Positions 7,475 to 16,489 of a stretch of DNA of 46,510 nucleotides are shown here, piece by piece; the first letter of the stretch is position 1; each line of letters starts with the position of its first letter. The translations under genes and the position numbers were made by a program. The notes under the pieces were generated by a model that saw only the letters and a list, made by a program, of their open reading frames with translations, made no database searches and had not been told where the DNA came from. The stretch lies in contig JAFVDI010000027.1 in assembly GCA_017478485.1 (NCBI GenBank), forward strand, positions 1-46,510, in the 5' to 3' direction. The DNA comes from Clostridiales bacterium (lineage in GTDB: Bacteria > Bacillota > Clostridia > Saccharofermentanales > Saccharofermentanaceae).

Positions 7475-8017
7475 ATGTGGATAGTGGCAGGGCTCGGAAA
7501 TCCGGGCAGACAATACATGTATACATGGCACAACATGGGCTTTCTTGCCGTTGACGTGCTTTGCGAAAAACACGGCATTTCCCTCGATAAGGACAAGTTC
7601 AAGGGCATGTACGGCAAGGGAAGGATCGCAGGACAGGACGTCATCGTCATTAAGCCCGTGACCTTCATGAACCTTTCGGGAGAGTGTCTCATTGAGGCGA
7701 GCCGCTTTTTCAAGGTCGATCCCGCGCACATCATTGTCGTGTATGACGACATAGACATAAAGAAGGGCACTATCAGGGTAAGGCCCAAGGGAAGTGCAGG
7801 CACCCATAACGGAATGAAGTCCATCATACAGCATCTGGGAACTGAGAATTTCCCGCGCGTGCGTATCGGAACAGGTCCTGTACCTGAGCATTTCGATCTG
7901 GTAAACTACGTTCTCTCCGAAGTGCCGAAGGATGAGCGTCTCATGATGAACGACGCTTTCATCGAAGCCTGTGCGGCCATTGAAGGTATCATAGCGAATG
8001 AATCAGCAAATCACTGA
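7475..8017 (+). CDS. pth: Peptidyl-tRNA hydrolase
   Basis: Releases peptides from prematurely dropped peptidyl-tRNAs in the cytosol. The chosen start encodes MWIVAGLGNPG, matching the family N-terminus; the frame stays open nine codons upstream but that would overlap glmU and add no conserved residues. Seen: GLGNPG, the catalytic His in TWHNMGF, TFMNLSGE, the catalytic Asp in VYDDID, and GTHNGMKSI. The 180-residue length is typical. There is no strong ribosome binding site, which suits translational coupling to glmU (1-nt gap). Its last 20 nt overlap the start of mfd. Confidence 0.96.
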   Translation: MWIVAGLGNPGRQYMYTWHNMGFLAVDVLCEKHGISLDKDKFKGMYGKGRIAGQDVIVIKPVTFMNLSGECLIEASRFFKVDPAHIIVVYDDIDIKKGTIRVRPKGSAGTHNGMKSIIQHLGTENFPRVRIGTGPVPEHFDLVNYVLSEVPKDERLMMNDAFIEACAAIEGIIANESANH

Positions 8018-11000
8018 CCTGCTGAGCCTCATCACGTCCGATAAGACTGTCATCGACGGTCTCGAAAAGGCGAGGGGCGCAGGTACCCATCTGAATATTT
8101 CCGGTCCTTGTGCCGAACAGAAGGCGTTTCTCATAAGCGCCCTGGCTAAACACATCTCGAAAAAACCCGTAGTCATCGTTTCGGACGCGGCGCGCGCCAG
8201 GATGATGTCACGCGCGCTTTCCGCATTTACGGACGGAAACGTTGCTGTCCTTATGCCCGCAGAGCTTTCACTCGTTACTGCAGAGGCATCTTCCAGGGAG
8301 CTGGAGCTCACGAGATGCGCGGCTCTTGCAGAGCTTGTTACGGGCAGTTTCGGCGCGGCGGTAATTACCGCCGGAGCGCTGATGGGAAAGCTCGCTCAGC
8401 CTTCGGAATTTGCTTCAAGGATACTGGATATCGAAGTCGGAGGGACGACGGATCCCGATGACATGATCGAAAAGCTCACTGAGATGGGCTACGGAAAAGT
8501 CCCGCAGGTAATGGAGCGCGGCGAGTTCGCAAGAAGGGGAGACATCATAGACATCTTCCCGCCGGACATGACAGAGCCCGTCAGGATCAGTTTTTTCGAT
8601 GATGAAGTCGACCAGCTGAAGAACTTCGATCTTGAGACACAGCGTTCCACGGAACAGCTTACAAAGACAAGGATCATACCTGTTAGGGTATATCCCGCGG
8701 GTAACGAGGAAGAGCGCAAAGACGCCGCCGAAAAGATACGCGTTCAGGCTGAAGAAGATATTTCGAGGATGAACAAGGATTCGCGCGAAGCAAGACGCGC
8801 AGCCGAGCTCCTCACACGCACAGCGGAATCAGATGCGCAGAAGATAGAACTCGGAAACGAACCTACGGGTATCGCAAGATGGATCAGCCTTTTGCTGGAC
8901 AGACCCGCGTGCGCCATTGATTATGTTGAATTTGAGGGCGCATCTGATGTGCTCTGGTTTGCGGATGAACTCGTTGATACTGATGCGAGGATGAAGGCAT
9001 TCGTAGCAGAGTATCTGCAAAGATGCGGTGAATCGTGCGAGGCGGGAACTGCGCCTTCCTGCGCGGTGGAAGCTGTTTTCGAACCTTCAGCGGTAATGAA
9101 GAAGATAGACGGACTTGCGAAAGTCGTCACTCTTGCGACGTTCTCATCGACCGGCGGAGGACTCCCCGGCGGCGTTAATGTCTCTACTTCAGGATTCCCT
9201 TCAGACAACTATTCCGGAAGGATCAGCGAGCTCGCTGAAACGATGAAGGGAACGGACAACATAAAGATCGTTCTGCCTGAAGGAAGAAGAACGGAAAACC
9301 TGAGGGACAGCCTGATCGAAGGAGGCGCGCTTCCTGACATCATTTATGCGGATCTGCCGCAGGGTTTCTCATATCCCGCACTTGGAATAACGCTTCTCGG
9401 CGAGCAGGAGCTCTTCGGGAGCGGAAGGGCTGCAAAGCCTAAGAAAAAGGGCGGTCCGAGGATCACGTTCTTCGGCGACATCCATCCCGGAGATTATATT
9501 GTCCATGACAAGCACGGCGTAGGAAGATACGACGGCCTCATCAACATGAAGGTCGGTGATACGCGCAAGGACTACCTTAAGATCACTTACGCAAGGGATG
9601 AGGTATTGTACATCCTTCCCGAAAACCTCGATTCGCTCCAGAAATACGTGGGCCCGGGAGAACGCGAACCAAAGCTTTCCAGACTCGGGGGAGACGAGTG
9701 GAAGAGGCAGGTCTCAAGAGCCAGGGAATCGATCAAGAAGGTCGCTTACGATCTTCTTAAAGTGTATGCCGCAAGAAGCGTAAACAACGGTTTCCAGTGC
9801 CAGCCCGACGATGAGAACCAGAAGGTCTTCGAGGACAGGTTTCCTTATGTTGAGACCGAGGACCAGCTCCGCGCATGTCGAGAGATAAAGGCTGACATGG
9901 AGTCTGAAAGGCCAATGGACAGGCTGCTTTGCGGCGACGTCGGATTCGGAAAGACCGAGGTCGCTTTCAGGGCGATGTATAAGGCCGTCATGAACGGCAG
10001 ACAGGCGATAATGCTCGCGCCAACGACACTGCTCGCGCAGCAGCATTACCAGAATTTCGTGGAGCGCTGCAAGGGATGTTTCCCGGTCAACGTGGTACTC
10101 CTTTCGAGATTCGTTTCGCAGGCGCAGATCAAGCAGAATCTGATAGACATAAAGAACGGCAAGGCAGACGTCATCATCGGTACGCACAGAGTGCTCTCAA
10201 ACGACGTCAGACCGCCGCATCTGGGACTTCTCGTAGTTGATGAGGAGCAGCGTTTCGGCGTTAACCACAAGGAGAAGATCAAGTCGATGAAGACTGATGT
10301 CGACGTTCTCTCGCTTTCCGCAACGCCTATCCCGAGAACTCTTCACATGTCGCTTTCAGGCATCAGGGACATTTCAGTCCTTGAGGAAGCACCGTTCAAC
10401 AGACGCGCCGTCCAGACCTACGTCATGGGCTACGATGAGCAGATAATCGTGCAGGCTTGCATGCGCGAGATAGCGCGCGGAGGCCAGATCTTCTACCTCT
10501 ACAACAAGACTTCCGACATCGATAAAGTCGCTGAAAAACTCGAGGAACTGATGCCCGGAGTAAGAGTCAGTTATGCCCACGGACAGATGCCCGAAAACGG
10601 ACTTGAAAACGTTGTCGGAGATTTCATGGAAGGCAAGTACGACATTCTGGTCTGCACGACGATCATCGAAAACGGCGTCGACATGCCGAATGTAAACACG
10701 CTCATAGTCGAAAATGCCGACAGGTTCGGTCTTTCGCAGCTCTATCAGATCAAGGGCCGTGTAGGAAGATCAGACAGGCAGGCATACGCATATATCACTT
10801 ACGATGCTGACGCTCCGCTGAACGAGGAAGCGACAAAGAGGCTCAATGCCCTGCGTGAGTTTACGGAACTCGGTTCAGGCGTTAGGATCGCGATCAGAGA
10901 CCTCGAGGTAAGAGGAGCGGGCAACCTTCTTGGTGCAGAACAGCACGGTCAGATGGACGTCATCGGATATGAGCTTTACTGCAGGCTCTTGGACGAGGAG

Positions 11001-11543
11001 ATCAGGCAGCTCGGCATGAACCAGGCTGAAAAAGAAAAGGCCATGGAAGGAGTTGAAAACGTTTCCGCTGCTGGCGACATCACTGTTGAAGTCGATTACG
11101 ATGCATACATTCCTTCTTCTTACATTTCAGATGAAGCAAGCCGTATGTCAACATACAGAAAGATCGGATTCATCAGAGATTTCACGCAGTACGATGATTT
11201 CATGGATGAGATCACGGACCGTTTCGGCGATCCGCCGAAGGAGATCTACATTCTTTCAGGCATATCTCTCATTCGCGCAATGGCAGGAAAACTGGGCTTC
11301 ACAGGCGCATCGGTAAGGAACACCGGCGTAAGGCTTTATTTAGATCCGAGACTTCAGCTCGACATGAATGCGCTGGGTGCGCTCATGCGTGATCAATTCT
11401 ACGGCGCACGAGTCACGATCAACGCGATGAGCGACAGGCCGTACCTGCTCTACAAGCCCACATCCACTAAGCAGAGCAAAACGATCAACGAGATCAAGGG
11501 GATCTTGCAGATACTTAACGATAACAGAACGAATGCTGTATAA
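7998..11543 (+). CDS. mfd: Transcription-repair coupling factor
   Basis: A DNA translocase that removes RNA polymerase stalled at lesions and recruits UvrA. The 1181 residues contain a UvrB-like N-terminal module, the RNA-polymerase interaction (CarD-like) domain around residues 496-550 (GDYIVHDKHGVG), the RecG-type helicase with Walker A GDVGFGKTE near 645 and DEEQ box near 748, motif SATPIPRT, GRVGRSDRQ, and the C-terminal TRCF domain. Length fits the family. It starts inside pth (20-nt overlap), consistent with coupling. Its TAA stop (11541-11543) lies within the -10 box of the next tRNA gene. Confidence 0.96.
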   Translation: MNQQITDLLSLITSDKTVIDGLEKARGAGTHLNISGPCAEQKAFLISALAKHISKKPVVIVSDAARARMMSRALSAFTDGNVAVLMPAELSLVTAEASSRELELTRCAALAELVTGSFGAAVITAGALMGKLAQPSEFASRILDIEVGGTTDPDDMIEKLTEMGYGKVPQVMERGEFARRGDIIDIFPPDMTEPVRISFFDDEVDQLKNFDLETQRSTEQLTKTRIIPVRVYPAGNEEERKDAAEKIRVQAEEDISRMNKDSREARRAAELLTRTAESDAQKIELGNEPTGIARWISLLLDRPACAIDYVEFEGASDVLWFADELVDTDARMKAFVAEYLQRCGESCEAGTAPSCAVEAVFEPSAVMKKIDGLAKVVTLATFSSTGGGLPGGVNVSTSGFPSDNYSGRISELAETMKGTDNIKIVLPEGRRTENLRDSLIEGGALPDIIYADLPQGFSYPALGITLLGEQELFGSGRAAKPKKKGGPRITFFGDIHPGDYIVHDKHGVGRYDGLINMKVGDTRKDYLKITYARDEVLYILPENLDSLQKYVGPGEREPKLSRLGGDEWKRQVSRARESIKKVAYDLLKVYAARSVNNGFQCQPDDENQKVFEDRFPYVETEDQLRACREIKADMESERPMDRLLCGDVGFGKTEVAFRAMYKAVMNGRQAIMLAPTTLLAQQHYQNFVERCKGCFPVNVVLLSRFVSQAQIKQNLIDIKNGKADVIIGTHRVLSNDVRPPHLGLLVVDEEQRFGVNHKEKIKSMKTDVDVLSLSATPIPRTLHMSLSGIRDISVLEEAPFNRRAVQTYVMGYDEQIIVQACMREIARGGQIFYLYNKTSDIDKVAEKLEELMPGVRVSYAHGQMPENGLENVVGDFMEGKYDILVCTTIIENGVDMPNVNTLIVENADRFGLSQLYQIKGRVGRSDRQAYAYITYDADAPLNEEATKRLNALREFTELGSGVRIAIRDLEVRGAGNLLGAEQHGQMDVIGYELYCRLLDEEIRQLGMNQAEKEKAMEGVENVSAAGDITVEVDYDAYIPSSYISDEASRMSTYRKIGFIRDFTQYDDFMDEITDRFGDPPKEIYILSGISLIRAMAGKLGFTGASVRNTGVRLYLDPRLQLDMNALGALMRDQFYGARVTINAMSDRPYLLYKPTSTKQSKTINEIKGILQILNDNRTNAV

Positions 11544-11544
11544 T
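11539..11544 (+). promoter_or_regulatory. -10 box of tRNA-Arg, overlapping the mfd stop codon
   Basis: A consensus TATAAT sits 12 nt before the mature tRNA 5' end; its TAA is the mfd stop codon. A weak TTAACG lies 18 nt upstream, inside mfd. Confidence 0.7.
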
Positions 11545-11555
11545 ACGACATGCAC

Positions 11556-11630
11556 GCTCCAATAGTCTAATGGATAGAATAGCGGTTTCCGGTACCGTTG
11601 ATGCGGGTTCGATTCCTGCTTGGAGCGCCA
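11556..11630 (+). tRNA. tRNA-Arg (anticodon CCG)
   Basis: A 72-nt cloverleaf followed by encoded CCA (11628-11630). Acceptor stem GCTCCAA / TTGGAGC pairs fully; D-arm region TAGTCTAATGGATAGAA is typical of clostridial tRNA-Arg; anticodon stem GCGGT / ACCGT holds loop TTCCGGT, giving CCG, which reads CGG; T-arm GCGGG-TTCGATT-CCTGC; discriminator G. It has its own TATAAT immediately upstream and a strong terminator immediately downstream. Confidence 0.92.
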
Positions 11631-11636
11631 AGATTT

Positions 11637-11715
11637 AAAGACCTTTGCAACATACGGACAAGTCCTCGGCGGGCAAACAGCGCCCGCCTGCGGAACTAGT
11701 TGCAAAGGTCTTTTT
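11637..11715 (+). terminator. Large composite terminator of tRNA-Arg
   Basis: A perfect 15-bp outer stem, 11637-11651 (AAAGACCTTTGCAAC) with 11699-11713, encloses ~47 nt that contain an inner G+C-rich hairpin (11668-11674 with 11682-11688, 7 bp). The outer 3' arm runs into five T residues. Confidence 0.75.
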
Positions 11716-11915
11716 ATTTGGCGTGGAGCGGGCAAACAGCGCCCGCCTGCGGAACTAATTTCAGAAGGTCTTTTCAGTGGCGTAGAAGTGGTGAGCAACG
11801 CCAGCCTGCGGAACTAGTAGCAGGGTGTTTTAACGTTGGCATGGAGCGGGCAAACAACGCCAGCCTGCGGAACTAATTTCAGAAGGTCTTTTCAGTGGCG
11901 TAGATGTGGTGGTAA
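11669..11915 (+). repeat. Tandem array of ~59-bp units in an A-B-A-B pattern, grown from the tRNA terminator
   Basis: Four units begin near 11669, 11728, 11788 and 11846, with a partial fifth near 11905. All share CCTGCGGAACTA and a following GGTCTTTT-like or GGTGTTTT block. Units 2 and 4 are nearly identical (ACTAATTTCAGAAGGTC...) while units 1 and 3 share ACTAGT, so the real duplication is ~118 bp. Unit 1 is the loop plus 3' arm of the tRNA terminator, suggesting duplication of that terminator half. Confidence 0.8.
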
Positions 11916-11929
11916 GTGCTGATTTACCT

Positions 11930-11938
11930 TGCTATAAT
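11930..11938 (+). promoter_or_regulatory. Extended -10 promoter of the EAL gene
   Basis: TGCTATAAT is a consensus extended -10 about 67 nt before the start codon. No -35 stands out. Confidence 0.6.
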
Positions 11939-12004
11939 ACTAAAAGAAGTAAGCGAGCGGGTTTGATCTAGAAGTTCGGGTGTTTTTCCTCCCTCCGAAG
12001 ATAT

Positions 12005-13921
12005 ATGTATCATATTGAATTTGATATTGCAGCGGTGTTCCTCACGCTGTTTATAGCTTACTATATCATTTTCAAGAAAGGCATCAGAAAGCATGCCAAC
12101 CGTGTTTTTATGGGCATGATCTCGATCAATTTCATCGCTGAGATCTCCGACATCTTCGGGTCGCTGGCAAATAATCATCCTGAATACACAACTGAAGTCA
12201 TCAAGGATTTCTGGAACTATCTATATATCTCATCACACAACACGCTTGCGTATGTGCTTGTCGTTTATGTCTTCTATCTCATAGGTTATGAGAAGTCCAA
12301 GCGCTCGGCGCTCATTATCGCCGCGGCACCGTTCGTGATCGAGATGATTATACTGTTTACCAACCCGTTCCATAAGCGGATCTTCTATTACGATGAAGCG
12401 GGGAAATATCTGCACGGCAACCTGTTCTTCATCATTTACGCGATCGCGCTGGCGTACATGAGCTTAGCGATCTATCTGACGATAAGGCACCGCAAAGGCA
12501 TTTCGAGATCGATAACGAAGGCGCTCCTGTTCTTCATCTCGATCACGTTCGTGCCTGTCATCATTCAGATCATATTCCCGGATTATCTGCTTACGCTGTT
12601 CTTTGAGACAATAGGACTCATGGGGATCTTATTTACCATTGAGAGCAAGGAGGAGACCGTCAATCCTACCACTGGTGCGCTCAACCGTTACGCGCTCAAC
12701 GGCGCGCTGGACCGCGCAATGGTGAACAAGGGACATGTGCTGCTGCTCATCAAGATCCCTAACCTGAACTACTACAACAAGATGATCGGTTTTGAAAACA
12801 TGAACGGCATCTTAAGGCGCATATCCAAGTGGATGGATGAGATGTTTAAAGATTACGTTCCATACGATTGCGGACGCGGTCACTTTGCGGTCCTTTGCGA
12901 AGGCATAGACGATGCAGAGATCGCGCTGATACGCGAAAAGACAATGAACAGGTTCGAAAAGGCCTGGGGCAAGGGCGAGTTCTCACTCGTTTTCCCCGTT
13001 CAGTTCGGAGTCATTCATCTGCTTGAAGACGTCAAGACTCTTGACGATGTTTTCATGCTCATCGATTCGACCTTTGACGGAAAAGTCTCGTCCGATCTTG
13101 ACGTGCAGAAGGCAGTCTACAAATACGAACGAGGCGTCCTGATCGAAAGGCTTATCGACAAGGCTTTGAAGAATAAGAGTTTCGAGGTGTACTATCAGCC
13201 GATCTGGAATTCGAACGCAGGCAGGTTCACTTCGGCGGAAGCGCTTTGCCGCCTGATCGACAGCGAGTACGGGATAATCCCGCCTGATGAATTCATCCCT
13301 GTCGCAGAGCGCAACGGATCGATACTGGACATCGGTCTTTTCGTGTTTGAGGAAGTGTGCAGGTCATATCAGGAAGAGCGTCTGAAAATGCTCGGCATCG
13401 AGTATGTTGAAGTCAATCTCTCAGTAGTGCAGTGTCTGAGCAAGAACCTGATGAGGTCGTTTGACGAGATACTTAACAAGTATCAGCTGAGCGCCGAGAG
13501 GATCAACCTGGAGATCACGGAATCTGCCACTACCGAGAACCAGAAGGTCCTGTACGATACGATCGAAGTGCTGAATAACAGTAAGTTCTCGTTTTCGCTG
13601 GACGATTACGGAACGGGTTATTCCAACATCTCGTACATGTATGAGATGCCGTTTTCGATAATAAAGATCGATAAGAGCATTCTCTGGAAAGCGAAGGATC
13701 CGGTGAGCGGGGAAAGCGAGAAGAACGGCTACATCTATCTTGAAAACACGGTCCGCATGCTGAAGGAAATGGGGTATTCCGTTCTGGTCGAAGGCGTTGA
13801 GACCGTCGAGCAGAAGATGCTCCTGGAAGAACTCGGATGCGATTATCAGCAAGGATACTATTTCTCTAAGCCCGTGCAAAAGCAGGTCTTCACGGACTTC
13901 ATAAAGGTGGTGAATACATAA
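12005..13921 (+). CDS. Membrane-bound EAL-domain c-di-GMP phosphodiesterase with a degenerate GGDEF
   Basis: Predicted to hydrolyse cyclic-di-GMP to pGpG at the inner face of the membrane. Residues ~1-207 hold about seven hydrophobic helices of the 7TM sensor type. A degenerate GGDEF domain follows (GRGHF near 289 in place of GGDEF), so cyclase activity is unlikely. The EAL domain (~385-638) keeps its metal and catalytic residues: SAEAL (~410), the Asn in VNLS, EITES, DDYGTGYS, IKIDKS, VEGVET and QGYYFSKP, so it is probably active. The start has only a weak ribosome binding site, so the true start could differ slightly. The stop overlaps the next start by one base (TAATG), coupling it to the orphan sensor gene. 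Confidence 0.88.
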   Translation: MYHIEFDIAAVFLTLFIAYYIIFKKGIRKHANRVFMGMISINFIAEISDIFGSLANNHPEYTTEVIKDFWNYLYISSHNTLAYVLVVYVFYLIGYEKSKRSALIIAAAPFVIEMIILFTNPFHKRIFYYDEAGKYLHGNLFFIIYAIALAYMSLAIYLTIRHRKGISRSITKALLFFISITFVPVIIQIIFPDYLLTLFFETIGLMGILFTIESKEETVNPTTGALNRYALNGALDRAMVNKGHVLLLIKIPNLNYYNKMIGFENMNGILRRISKWMDEMFKDYVPYDCGRGHFAVLCEGIDDAEIALIREKTMNRFEKAWGKGEFSLVFPVQFGVIHLLEDVKTLDDVFMLIDSTFDGKVSSDLDVQKAVYKYERGVLIERLIDKALKNKSFEVYYQPIWNSNAGRFTSAEALCRLIDSEYGIIPPDEFIPVAERNGSILDIGLFVFEEVCRSYQEERLKMLGIEYVEVNLSVVQCLSKNLMRSFDEILNKYQLSAERINLEITESATTENQKVLYDTIEVLNNSKFSFSLDDYGTGYSNISYMYEMPFSIIKIDKSILWKAKDPVSGESEKNGYIYLENTVRMLKEMGYSVLVEGVETVEQKMLLEELGCDYQQGYYFSKPVQKQVFTDFIKVVNT

Positions 13922-15018
13922 TGGTACTGGCTTATTACGTCATCATATGCGTTCTTTCACTGATGTGCTGCTCGGCATTCTATTTCATCAAGCGCAGTTA
14001 TTTTTCGACCCGTTATACGATGATATTCCTTCTGGCTTTCCTGTCGCAGTTCTGCTATGTTCTGCTGGCACTGTCGCAAAACGTCAGGGAAGCTCTGATA
14101 ATATACAAATTCCTCTATATCGGCGGATGCTTCCTGCCTCTTACGGGACTGCTCCTTGTCTTTTCGATCTGCGACATCGAACCGCCGAAATGGGTCAGGT
14201 TCATCATGCTCGCATTCACGGCAGGCATTTATCTTCTGGTGCTTTCTGCCGGATACAGTCCGCTTTTTTATAAGAGCGTTGACATCGAATTCGAAAACGG
14301 AGTTACCGTCTTAGTCAAGGAATACGGACCTTTGCACAACCTGTTCTATGTCGAGATCGGCCTGTTCCTTGTGATAACTCTTTTCGTCCTGATCTACGGA
14401 TGGATAAAAAAGCCGAACGTCTCAAGGAAGAATCTCATGATCGCCGCCTTCATGCAGATCGTTTCGATCTTTGCATTTTTCCTGGGGCGCCTGATCAACA
14501 AGGATATCGAATGGATGGCTCTGGCCGACCTGGTAGATGAGATCGGATTCCTGGTGATCATGAACAGCATCGGCCTGTACCACGTTGACGTCATGGTTGG
14601 CTCGTCGATCTTTGAAGGTGGCGAATTCGGCTATATCGCGCTTGATTTCAGGAAACGCTATCTGAGCGCGACGGATGTCGCAAAGAGGTTCTTCCCGGAG
14701 ATCAGGAAAAACCGTGTTGATCATGCAATAGAAGACGAAAATCTAAGTCAGCTGTGTGATCAGTGGATCGAGGATTTCAAGCGCAAGAACGTGTCAAGAT
14801 ATCACCATTTCCGCAAAGGTGAATTCATATATCTCATCCGTGTAAGCGACCTTTACGACGGGAGAAAAAAGCGCGGATATCTGCTCGAGATCTCGGATGA
14901 CACCGCACACCAGCAACATCTTGAAGGGATCGAACGCTATAACAAAAACCTTAACGAGGAGCTGAGCGAGAAGACAAAGCTTATCCGTCAGTTAAGAGAA
15001 TCAGCAAAAGATAATTGA
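13921..15018 (+). CDS. 7TM plus PAS-like sensor protein with no output domain
   Basis: 365 residues: seven hydrophobic helices (~4-225), a PAS-like segment (~235-325: YIALDFRKRYLS, RFFPEIR, YLIRVSDLYDG) and a C-terminal coiled coil (ELSEKTKLIRQLRE). It is a paralogue of the input half of the HD-GYP protein at 27763-29487: both share YIGGCF, SPLFYKS-like and LYDG-K motifs and the SEKTK/NEKTE helix. That protein continues into an HD-GYP domain at exactly the point where this one stops. No HD-GYP remnant is visible downstream, so it may be a genuine stand-alone signalling partner for the coupled EAL protein rather than a broken gene. The ligand is unknown. Confidence 0.78.
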   Translation: MVLAYYVIICVLSLMCCSAFYFIKRSYFSTRYTMIFLLAFLSQFCYVLLALSQNVREALIIYKFLYIGGCFLPLTGLLLVFSICDIEPPKWVRFIMLAFTAGIYLLVLSAGYSPLFYKSVDIEFENGVTVLVKEYGPLHNLFYVEIGLFLVITLFVLIYGWIKKPNVSRKNLMIAAFMQIVSIFAFFLGRLINKDIEWMALADLVDEIGFLVIMNSIGLYHVDVMVGSSIFEGGEFGYIALDFRKRYLSATDVAKRFFPEIRKNRVDHAIEDENLSQLCDQWIEDFKRKNVSRYHHFRKGEFIYLIRVSDLYDGRKKRGYLLEISDDTAHQQHLEGIERYNKNLNEELSEKTKLIRQLRESAKDN

Positions 15019-15160
15019 AAAGATCGTTCAGGCTAAGCGACAGATTCCCGGAAATGTGTGGTTTAAGCATCATATACGGCTGACATTACGGATTGTCCGG
15101 CCGCAAAGTACCCGTGATAATAAGGCCATGATCAAACCGAAAGAAACGAGGTACATATCA

Positions 15161-15388
15161 ATGAGAAATCTGGCAATCGGAACATCAGTTGGAAGCACCG
15201 GCATATCGGAAAAAGAGATCATAGGCGTAAGACTGATAATCGCATATTGGAAGAGAGTAGGCATACTTTTGAATGAAGCAGTTGACAGGGCAATACGTGA
15301 AACCGAAAACAGCGCGCGTTACGGCAAGGACTGCAGCTGGAACGATGAGACCATCAGATACATGATCGATAATTGGAACGACATTTGA
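15161..15388 (+). CDS. Small hypothetical protein (75 aa)
   Basis: Starts at an ATG preceded by AACGAGG with 9-nt spacing; the same frame is open 35 codons upstream but those residues look random. The peptide is predicted mostly helical (SEKEIIGVRLIIAYW, LLNEAVDRAIRE) and charged, without a signal peptide or membrane segment. I do not recognise the family. It stands alone between the EAL/sensor pair and the MoxR operon and is followed by a clear terminator, supporting real expression. Confidence 0.55.
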   Translation: MRNLAIGTSVGSTGISEKEIIGVRLIIAYWKRVGILLNEAVDRAIRETENSARYGKDCSWNDETIRYMIDNWNDI

Positions 15389-15411
15389 CAGCAGATGAGT
15401 TTTTACATATA

Positions 15412-15450
15412 GACGCCGCGGAATGTGTGTTCTGCGGCGCTTTTGTTTTT
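15412..15450 (+). terminator. Intrinsic terminator after the small ORF
   Basis: An 11-bp G+C-rich stem (about 15412-15422 with 15431-15441, near-perfect) followed by TTTTGTTTTT, 24 nt after the stop codon. Confidence 0.85.
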
Positions 15451-15550
15451 CTGCGCGTTGCCACAAAAATCCATAAAAAGTGAATGCAATTAAGTGTATA
15501 CTCAATTTGGCTCTACGGAGACATTTTGAGGAAGGCATTGGACAGTTTTT

Positions 15551-16483
15551 ATGGGAAGCATGACTGATGGCATAATCCATGAAATTAAAAAGGTAATCTG
15601 CGGTAAGGATAATGTCATCGAAGAGACGCTGACCGCAATTCTTGCGGGCGGACACATTCTGATGGAAGACGTTCCGGGAGTAGGCAAGACCACGATGGCG
15701 CTTGCGTTTTCGAAAACAATGGGACTCAACTTCGGAAGAGTCCAGTTTACGCCTGACGTACTGCCTTCGGACATTACGGGCTTTTCCATTTACGACCGTA
15801 ATACTGATACCATGAGATATCAGCCCGGAGCCATCTTTCACAATCTCTTCCTCGCCGACGAGCTTAACCGTGCGTCATCACGCACGCAGTCTGCGCTACT
15901 CGAGGCAATGGAGGAGGGCAACGTTACAGTGGACGGCAAGACATACATCCTGCCTGAACCGTTCATTGTTTTCGCTACCCAGAACCCTACGGGAGCTTCA
16001 GGAACGTCGCTTCTGCCCGACTCGCAGATCGACCGTTTCATGGTTAGGATCTCAATGGGTTATCCTTCTGCTAAATATGAGAAGGCCATGATCGAACAGA
16101 GAAAGAACGGCATCAATCCGATGGACAGCGTAAGGCCGCTCTGCGATGCAAATGCATTGCTTCAGATGCAGGCCCAGGTCAACAACGTTTTCCTTCACGA
16201 TCAGATCGCCGATTACATAATCGCGCTCGTAAACAAGACCAGAGGTCATGCTGATCTTGAGAGAGGCGCGAGCCCGAGAGCCTCGCTTGCCTTCACTTCA
16301 ATGGCGAAGGCGCATGCTTTCATGCAGGGAAGGGAATATGTCGTTCCCAAGGACGTTCAGCAGGTGTTCCTGCCGGTAATCACGCACAGGCTCATGCTCA
16401 ATCCCGAAGCTGAGGTCAACGGAAAGAGCACAACGGAAATCGCAAAAGAGATCCTCGCATCTACTTTTGTTCCCAAGGTCTGA
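15551..16483 (+). CDS. MoxR-family AAA+ ATPase
   Basis: An ATP-driven chaperone-like ATPase of 310 residues. Seen: Walker A GVGKTT (~42-47), Walker B LFLADELNRA (~99-108), sensor residues in FATQNP, and the C-terminal lid with SPRASLAF. In Bacillota such proteins lie next to DUF58 and transglutaminase-like genes, as here (6-nt gap, then an 11-nt overlap), and are thought to help assemble or activate envelope or substrate complexes. The start is uncertain: ATG at 15551 has a GAGGAAGG 15 nt upstream, which is far; ATG at 15560 is the alternative. Confidence 0.92.
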   Translation: MGSMTDGIIHEIKKVICGKDNVIEETLTAILAGGHILMEDVPGVGKTTMALAFSKTMGLNFGRVQFTPDVLPSDITGFSIYDRNTDTMRYQPGAIFHNLFLADELNRASSRTQSALLEAMEEGNVTVDGKTYILPEPFIVFATQNPTGASGTSLLPDSQIDRFMVRISMGYPSAKYEKAMIEQRKNGINPMDSVRPLCDANALLQMQAQVNNVFLHDQIADYIIALVNKTRGHADLERGASPRASLAFTSMAKAHAFMQGREYVVPKDVQQVFLPVITHRLMLNPEAEVNGKSTTEIAKEILASTFVPKV

Positions 16484-16489
16484 CGCAAT

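Larger units (their letters stand above)
11631..12004. other. 374-bp intergenic region after tRNA-Arg
   Basis: Contains the tRNA terminator (11637-11715), a degenerate A-B-A-B tandem array (11669-11915) and the promoter of the EAL gene (11930-11938). I see no convincing short gene; the 65-codon plus-strand frame here only reads through the repeats. Confidence 0.75.

Noticed and set aside
11556..11630. tRNA-Gly (anticodon TCC)
   Set aside because: Shifting the anticodon loop by one base breaks the stem; only the CCG reading gives five paired bases and matches tRNA-Arg features.
13921..15018. Pseudogene of an HD-GYP protein
   Set aside because: No HD-GYP remnant is found downstream in any frame, the coiled coil ends naturally, and translational coupling to the EAL gene suggests function; a truncation cannot be fully excluded.
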